Shown: in pieces, positions 53,773 through 58,749 of the stretch | How positions within the stretch are numbered: the first letter of the stretch is position 1 | How the letters are laid out: each line of letters begins with the position of its first letter | Source of the DNA: DAIPXZ01 sp036782995 | GTDB taxonomy: Bacteria; Bacillota; Clostridia; Saccharofermentanales; Saccharofermentanaceae | Assembly: GCA_036782995.1 (NCBI GenBank) | Contig: DAIPXZ010000007.1 | Span: forward strand, 1-58,749 | Direction of reading: 5' to 3' | Length of the DNA: 58,749 nucleotides | The notes under the pieces: generated by a model | What the model was told of the DNA's origin: nothing | What the model saw: the letters and a program-made list of their open reading frames with translations, nothing else | The model's database searches: none | Translations under genes and position numbers: made by a program

Positions 53773-54277
53773 TTTGCATGAATTTACTTTGGCTGTTCTT
53801 GTAAAAAACAAATACGGCGTTCTTAACAGAGTTACAAGTATGTTCAGAAGACGCAGATTCAATATCCGTTCCCTCAGTGTAAGTGAGACGGAAACCGATG
53901 AATACTCAAGAATTACAGTAACATCTTATGGATGCGATACAGAAAAATGTCAGCTGATAGATCAGCTTTCAAAGCTGGTGGATGTCTGCTTTGTCAGGGA
54001 GCTTGCAGATAAGGATTCAGTAGGCTTTGAGCTTCTGCTTGTCAAAATCAGAAATGACCCTGAAAACCGTGCAGCTGTCCGTGACACAGCAGATTCCTAT
54101 GGTGCAGAAACTGTAGACTACACAAGAGAATCAGTTATTCTGAAGCTTACGGGAAGTACGCGTAAAATAAATGCTTTTATTGACCTTATGCGTGATTTTT
54201 CAATACTTGAAATCTGTCGTACAGGAGTTGCATCTCTTGAACGCGGAAACACAACGATACGTAAAATTAAAATATAA
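53765..54277 (+). CDS. ilvN: Acetolactate synthase small regulatory subunit
   Basis: A 170-residue regulatory subunit with an N-terminal ACT domain (HEFTLAVLVKNKYGVLNRVTSM region) and a C-terminal half typical of IlvH/IlvN (SVILKLTGSTRKINAFIDLM). It should give valine feedback. The likely start is GTG overlapping the end of ilvB; ribosome re-use is expected. Confidence 0.93.
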   Translation: MIDLHEFTLAVLVKNKYGVLNRVTSMFRRRRFNIRSLSVSETETDEYSRITVTSYGCDTEKCQLIDQLSKLVDVCFVRELADKDSVGFELLLVKIRNDPENRAAVRDTADSYGAETVDYTRESVILKLTGSTRKINAFIDLMRDFSILEICRTGVASLERGNTTIRKIKI

Positions 54278-54303
54278 AAACTAAACAGAAAGAGGTAATT
54301 ATT

Positions 54304-55320
54304 ATGTCAAAAATTTATTATCAGAAAGACTGCAATCTTCAGAAATTGGAGGGTAAGACTGTTGCAGTTATCGGTTATGGTTCTCAGGGACACGCACACG
54401 CTCTTAACCTTAAAGATAGCGGTGTAAAAGTTGTTGTAGGTCTTTATGAAGGAAGTAAAAGCTGGAAAAAGGCAGAAACACAGGGATTGACTGTTATGAC
54501 TGCTGCAGAGGCAACAAAAGCAGCCGATGTAATCATGATTCTTATAAATGATGAAAAGCAGGCAAAGCTTTATAAGGAGAGCATTGAGCCTAACCTCACA
54601 GAAGGCAAAACACTTGCATTTGCTCACGGATTTAATATTCATTATGGATGTATACAACCGCCAAAGAACATAAATGTTATCATGGTTGCACCAAAGGGTC
54701 CTGGCCATACGGTAAGAAGTGAATATCAGGCAGGAAAAGGAGTACCTTGTCTTATTGCCATAGAACAGGACGCTACAGGTGATGCGCTTGATATCGGTCT
54801 TGCATATGCTCTCGGTATCGGTGGTGCAAGAGCGGGAGTTCTCGAAACAACATTCAGAACAGAAACAGAAACTGACCTTTTCGGTGAACAGGCTGTACTC
54901 TGCGGCGGTGTTTGCGCACTTATGCAGGCCGGATATGAAACTCTTGTTGAAGCAGGATATGACCCTAGAAATGCTTATTTTGAGTGTATCCATGAAATGA
55001 AGCTGATTGTTGACCTTATTTATCAGAGCGGATTTGCAGGTATGAGATATTCTGTTTCAAATACAGCAGAATACGGCGATTATATAACAGGTCCTAAAAT
55101 CATTACAGATGAAACAAAGAAAGCAATGAAAAAGGTTTTGAAGGATATCCAGGACGGAACATTCGCAAAGGACTTCCTGCTTGACATGTCAGAATCAAGT
55201 TCACAGGTGCATTTTAATGCTATGAGAAAGATTGCTGCAGAGCACCCGAGTGAGATTGTCGGCGCAGATATCCGCAAGTTATACAGCTGGAGCGATGAAG
55301 ATAAATTAATCAATAATTAA
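54304..55320 (+). CDS. ilvC: Ketol-acid reductoisomerase
   Basis: A 338-residue class I enzyme with the NADPH fold GYGSQGHAHALNLKDSG. The cofactor-loop residues are LYEGSKSWKKA. The metal site is in the DLFGEQAVLCGG and HEMKLIVDLIYQSG segments. It converts acetolactate to dihydroxyisovalerate. AAAGAGG precedes the ATG. Confidence 0.96.
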   Translation: MSKIYYQKDCNLQKLEGKTVAVIGYGSQGHAHALNLKDSGVKVVVGLYEGSKSWKKAETQGLTVMTAAEATKAADVIMILINDEKQAKLYKESIEPNLTEGKTLAFAHGFNIHYGCIQPPKNINVIMVAPKGPGHTVRSEYQAGKGVPCLIAIEQDATGDALDIGLAYALGIGGARAGVLETTFRTETETDLFGEQAVLCGGVCALMQAGYETLVEAGYDPRNAYFECIHEMKLIVDLIYQSGFAGMRYSVSNTAEYGDYITGPKIITDETKKAMKKVLKDIQDGTFAKDFLLDMSESSSQVHFNAMRKIAAEHPSEIVGADIRKLYSWSDEDKLINN

Positions 55321-55371
55321 TTGTGATAAAACTGTCTTCGCAATCAATTTTATATTTGAGGAGAGATAAAA

Positions 55372-57030
55372 ATGAACAGTGAATTGCTTATTTCAGGAGC
55401 CCATAATGCACCGCATCGTGCTTTATATCACGCTCTTGGGTTAACTGAAGAAGAAATGCAACGACCTATGGTAGGAATCGTAAGCTCATACAATGAAATT
55501 GTTCCGGGACACATGAATCTTGATAAAATAGTAGACGCTGTAAAGCTTGGCGTTGCTATGGCGGGAGGAACTCCTGTTGTATTTCCTGCTATTGCTGTTT
55601 GTGACGGAATTGCTATGGGTCACAACGGGATGAAATATTCGCTTGTAACACGAGATCTTATTGCTGACTCTACAGAAGCCATGGCGTTGGCACATGGGTT
55701 TGACGCTCTTGTAATGGTTCCGAACTGCGATAAAAATGTACCGGGACTTCTTATGGCAGCTGCGAGGATTAATGTTCCGACTGTTTTTGTAAGCGGAGGT
55801 CCTATGCTCGCAGGAAAAGTTAAAGGTGTAAGAACCAGCCTTTCCACAGTGTTTGAATCGGTAGGAAAGTTTAATGCAGGTAAAATGACAGAGGAAGATC
55901 TCTATGAATACGAGTGCAAGGCCTGTCCTTCCTGCGGTTCCTGTTCAGGTATGTTTACGGCAAATTCTATGAACTGTCTTACAGAAGCACTCGGTATGGG
56001 ACTCAAAGGAAACGGAACAATTCCGGCAGTTTATTCTGCACGAATTGAACTTGCAAAGCACGCAGGTGCGGCAGTAATGGAAATGGTAAAAAAGAATATA
56101 AGACCACGTGACATTATGACAAAAGAGGCTCTTATGAATGCTTTGACTGTTGACATGGCACTGGGATGTTCCACAAATACCATGCTTCATCTTCCTGCAA
56201 TAGCGCATGAATGCGGTTTGGAAATCGGCCTTGATATCGCAAACGAAATCAGTGCCAAAACGCCTAATCTGTGTCATCTTGCACCGGCAGGCGAAACCTA
56301 TATGGAGGATCTGGACGAAGCGGGCGGTATCTATGCCGTGATGAATGAACTTAATAAAAAAGGACTTCTTAACACAGAATGTATGACTGTCAACGGAAAG
56401 ACTGTCGGAGAAAACATTAAAAACTGCAAAAATCTCAACACAGATGTTATCAGGCAGATTGAAAATCCATACAGTGAAACCGGCGGAATAGCAGTATTAA
56501 AGGGCAATCTTGCTCCTGAAGGAAGTGTTGTAAAGCGTTCTGCTGTACTTCCTGAAATGCTGGTTCATGAAGGACCTGCAAGGGTTTTTGATTGCGAGGA
56601 GGATGCGCAGGCCTTTATAAATGCCGGGAAGGTTGTGGCAGGTGATGTTATTGTTATCCGTTACGAAGGTCCTAAGGGTGGCCCGGGTATGAGAGAAATG
56701 CTCAATCCTACCTCTGCAATAATGGGCATGGGACTCGGCAGCAGCGTTGTTCTGATTACAGACGGAAGATTCAGCGGAGCAACCCGAGGTGCCTGCATAG
56801 GTCACGTTACACCTGAAGCTGCAAGCGGCGGAATAATCGGAATTGTTGAGGACGGTGATATAATCTCTGTAAATATTCCGGAAAACCGAATCGAACTTAA
56901 AGTTTCCGATGAGGAAGTCGCAAATCGTATGAAAAACTTTGTTCCTAAGCAAAAACAATTGTCCGGCTATCTGAAACGCTATGCAGCACTTGTTTCAGGT
57001 GGCGCATCCGGTGCTATTCTGAACATCTGA
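55372..57030 (+). CDS. ilvD: Dihydroxyacid dehydratase
   Basis: A 552-residue iron-sulfur dehydratase. Cluster and catalytic parts: PNCDKNVPG, KACPSCGSCSGMFTANSM, ALGCSTNTMLHLPA and the final DGRFSGATRGACIGHV. It yields the 2-oxo acids for valine and isoleucine. Last gene of the operon, followed by a strong terminator. No ilvE transaminase is present here. Confidence 0.95.
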   Translation: MNSELLISGAHNAPHRALYHALGLTEEEMQRPMVGIVSSYNEIVPGHMNLDKIVDAVKLGVAMAGGTPVVFPAIAVCDGIAMGHNGMKYSLVTRDLIADSTEAMALAHGFDALVMVPNCDKNVPGLLMAAARINVPTVFVSGGPMLAGKVKGVRTSLSTVFESVGKFNAGKMTEEDLYEYECKACPSCGSCSGMFTANSMNCLTEALGMGLKGNGTIPAVYSARIELAKHAGAAVMEMVKKNIRPRDIMTKEALMNALTVDMALGCSTNTMLHLPAIAHECGLEIGLDIANEISAKTPNLCHLAPAGETYMEDLDEAGGIYAVMNELNKKGLLNTECMTVNGKTVGENIKNCKNLNTDVIRQIENPYSETGGIAVLKGNLAPEGSVVKRSAVLPEMLVHEGPARVFDCEEDAQAFINAGKVVAGDVIVIRYEGPKGGPGMREMLNPTSAIMGMGLGSSVVLITDGRFSGATRGACIGHVTPEAASGGIIGIVEDGDIISVNIPENRIELKVSDEEVANRMKNFVPKQKQLSGYLKRYAALVSGGASGAILNI

Positions 57031-57062
57031 TAGGTTTTTTTCCTTTCCTCACACATATATTA

Positions 57063-57098
57063 AAAAAAGCATAGCCGTTTTCGCGGCTATGCTTTTTT
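57063..57098 (+). terminator. Terminator of the ilv-leu operon
   Basis: AAAAAAGCATAGCCG pairs with CGGCTATGCTTTTTT around a short loop; a T run follows. Confidence 0.9.
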
Positions 57099-57135
57099 GC
57101 ATAAAATTCATAATATCACCGGACTGCTTTTTGGT

Positions 57136-57345
57136 TTAATGGTTTACCTGTGCACTTGTGTGAAAAGCGTATTCCATAATTAAAATTCCTATATATGGTC
57201 TTATGCTGACGTTTACACGATAAAGACCGCTCGGAACATTGCTCCAGTTATGTGATGATGTCACGTATGAACCATTGAGTATTTCGCCATAGGAGTCTCC
57301 GTAATTTTCCCAACCGCTTCCGGTTGAACGCTGTAGAGACATCTG
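57136..57345 (-). pseudogene. Remnant of an unknown protein (minus strand)
   Basis: The last 70 or so codons of a frame read naturally (SLQRSTGSGWENYGDSY, SSHNWSNVPSGLYRVNVS), like the beta-rich C-terminus of a secreted protein. Upstream of about 57345 the same frame turns into antisense of another remnant. I do not recognise the family. Confidence 0.4.
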
Positions 57346-57561
57346 TACTATTTCTATGGAGTACAGTTTAGCAAAGAAAAAGGATTGTATTTTACACACA
57401 TTGACCGTTTTATGCCTGATATTCACCATTTTATTGACGAATTCTATTATTACGAATGTTCCAGCAAAGCTGACTGTCTTGAGCACTTGCTGAATGATAA
57501 ATATTGGAATGGAAAGTCGTTTTACGAAATAGAAAGTCAGTTTATATGGGTTGATGGGTAA
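57337..57561 (+). pseudogene. Remnant of an unknown protein (plus strand)
   Basis: An open stretch of 74 codons without a start, ending in TAA. It reads as real protein (YYFYGVQFSKEKGLYF, HFIDEFYYYECSSKADC, WNGKSFYEIESQF). It abuts the minus-strand remnant, so two unrelated broken genes have been joined. Family unknown. From 57562 to 57775 I see no gene. Confidence 0.4.
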
Positions 57562-57775
57562 GTATAAATAATTCGTGCTGAAATACAATAGTAAAAAACG
57601 TGGTACTTATTTGGCACTTATTATTACCTCAAATCGTTCAAAACAACCGCAAGCCAAAATACATCACGTCAAGAAAACCGCATAATAAAGCGGTTTACGA
57701 CACTTTGCCTTACATTGCTACAATCGTTGGTCTGAATTCGTAATGCGCAGGTCGCAGAATAGATAAAGTTAAACT

Positions 57776-57806
57776 GACCGCCTACAAGAAAACCTTGCAG
57801 GCGGTC
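57776..57806. terminator. Strong hairpin at the end of the second recombinase gene
   Basis: GACCGCCT and AGGCGGTC pair, with an inner CAAG/CTTG extension. The T run on the minus strand is poor, so termination may be partial. Confidence 0.5.
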
Positions 57807-57811
57807 ATAAT

Positions 57812-58749
57812 TTATATCATCTTAAAATACTTCAATGCATCCATAATAGCCATTTCCTTGTCTTTAGGACATTTCGGCTGTTTTGAGTCATCTGACTTAG
57901 CCTTGTTGTAATTCTCACGCTCGGTAATTCCACATTTCTGCTTAACCTGTGCGATATACAGAGAAGAAACCGACAAGCTTGCGTGTTCCTTGACATAAGC
58001 TTTAATTTCATCATAGGTAGCTTTGCTTTCCGAAGCAGTCAAATCAAGCTCGTCCGTATTTAGTTCTATGTCGATATGTTGCTTCGTGTTAAGTTTGGAC
58101 AATAATACTACGCACTCGGGTGGCTTTGCATCATCCAAACCATCAGAGTCACCCTCTGGATTGATTGGAAGCCTGAATCTTATAGCCTTTAGCCACTGTC
58201 CTTCAGCAGTTTTTTCTTCGTGTATTTGTATTTCTTCGATTAGGGATTCCATTAGTTTTCGTCTCTCTAATTGATCCATCACTTCATACACTTTACCAAA
58301 ATCAACAAGAACCTTGTAGATGTTATCCGTAGTTATTTTATTTCTTTCGATAGCAGATTTCTTCTTCAAAGCAATATCGATTAACTCTTCAAGTTCTTCT
58401 GCTGTATCGTAAGATTTATATAGACGTTTATTTAAGTCTGCCTTCAATCTCTCATAGTGTTTATCTTCAAAATCCAAATCATCAATTTCAGATAAGATTC
58501 TGTCTTGAAGCATAATATTGTGCTTCAACTTCTTGTTTAGCGCCTCGAGTTCAGCATCAAGATCTGAAGTATCGACTTTTATATTTATCTTATTCTTCAT
58601 TAGCTCTGCAAACTTAGGGTTACTTACAAGTGTCTTAATTACTTCTTCGACAGCACTATCAATTACTTCTTCGTTAATCTGTTTACTGAACTCGCACTCA
58701 TGGCCTCTTGTTTTCTTATGGTGTTTACAACCATAGAAATAGTAGTCCT
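57812..58749 (-). CDS. Large serine recombinase, C-terminal part (runs off the window)
   Basis: About 312 codons of the 3' end of a serine recombinase. At the window edge it reads YYFYGCKHHKKTRGHECEF, the end of the zinc ribbon, then a long coiled coil and a C-terminal domain (PECVVLLSKLNTKQHID). It is clearly related to the broken recombinase at 40-42 kb (YYYGCKHRKMERGHKCDY and VSNTKFADLMQKKIN there), lies in the same orientation 16 kb away, and is intact in the part that can be seen. The catalytic N-terminus is outside the window. Confidence 0.88.
   Translation of the reverse strand, partial: DYYFYGCKHHKKTRGHECEFSKQINEEVIDSAVEEVIKTLVSNPKFAELMKNKINIKVDTSDLDAELEALNKKLKHNIMLQDRILSEIDDLDFEDKHYERLKADLNKRLYKSYDTAEELEELIDIALKKKSAIERNKITTDNIYKVLVDFGKVYEVMDQLERRKLMESLIEEIQIHEEKTAEGQWLKAIRFRLPINPEGDSDGLDDAKPPECVVLLSKLNTKQHIDIELNTDELDLTASESKATYDEIKAYVKEHASLSVSSLYIAQVKQKCGITERENYNKAKSDDSKQPKCPKDKEMAIMDALKYFKMI

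Noticed and set aside
54307..54993. Minus-strand frame of 228 codons opposite ilvC
   Set aside because: Shadow frame; ilvC motifs on the plus strand are complete.
57721..57770. tRNA-like 3' half (GTAATGCGCAGGTCGCAG)
   Set aside because: No matching acceptor, D-arm or complete anticodon stem was found on either strand; at best a tRNA scrap.

Overview
The window looks like the chromosome of an anaerobic, Gram-positive Clostridia (Lachnospiraceae/Ruminococcaceae-like). Reasons: AGGAGG-type ribosome binding sites throughout, FabK as enoyl-ACP reductase, an FMN riboswitch, T-box RNA, ABC-F and FtsX-type ABC modules, many short lipoproteins, and serine recombinases of the kind common in gut clostridia. 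No species is named because none can be proved from the sequence. From about 40.18 kb the base and codon usage shifts by eye to a more AT-rich style, so the right third is probably an acquired island or, less likely, an assembly join.

Layout. 0-7.4 kb: a MATE efflux gene behind a leader-peptide/terminator attenuator; a phosphoglycerate kinase-triosephosphate isomerase fusion; a membrane protein followed by an Lsa-like ABC-F ribosome-protection gene with its own possible leader ORF; a frameshifted YugP-like metallopeptidase. 7.4-13 kb: an orphan solute-binding lipoprotein co-oriented with a hybrid sensor kinase, then tyrS. 13-22.3 kb: type II fatty-acid synthesis (fabD divergent from fabH-fabK-fabG-fabF-accB-fabZ-accC-accDA), with a FabT-like palindrome in the divergent promoter region and a fused AccD-AccA carboxyltransferase. 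22.4-31 kb: a zinc-ribbon membrane protein with a 117-bp tandem duplication behind it, and related acidic lipoproteins around a two-component system plus MacB/FtsX-type ABC transporter. Three GTCAC repeats at 11-bp spacing precede the transporter. 31-34.7 kb: 1-phosphofructokinase-like kinase, metallo-beta-lactamase-fold hydrolase, VanY-type carboxypeptidase, FMN riboswitch and ribU. 34.7-40.2 kb: a leftward cls(remnant)-histidine kinase-LuxR-type regulator-permease-ATPase-permease block resembling an envelope-stress unit, with two copies of TGACTGGAGTCA in front of the transporter.

40.2-58.7 kb: an island. It starts inside cls with a damaged large serine recombinase, a truncated phage-type helicase, a CHC2 primase, an excisionase-like protein and iteron-like repeats. 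Decayed flavin-reductase and hybrid-cluster-protein genes follow. Then comes a complete branched-chain amino acid operon (ilvA-ridA-leuA-leuC-leuD-leuB-ilvB-ilvN-ilvC-ilvD) behind a double T-box leader whose two specifier triplets read as CTC (Leu) and ATC (Ile). More gene remnants and a second, related serine recombinase running off the window close the island.

The most interesting points are the double T-box with two different specifiers and one terminator, the MATE leader attenuator, the two candidate response-regulator operators, the two enzyme fusions, and the biosynthetic operon lying between two recombinase genes.
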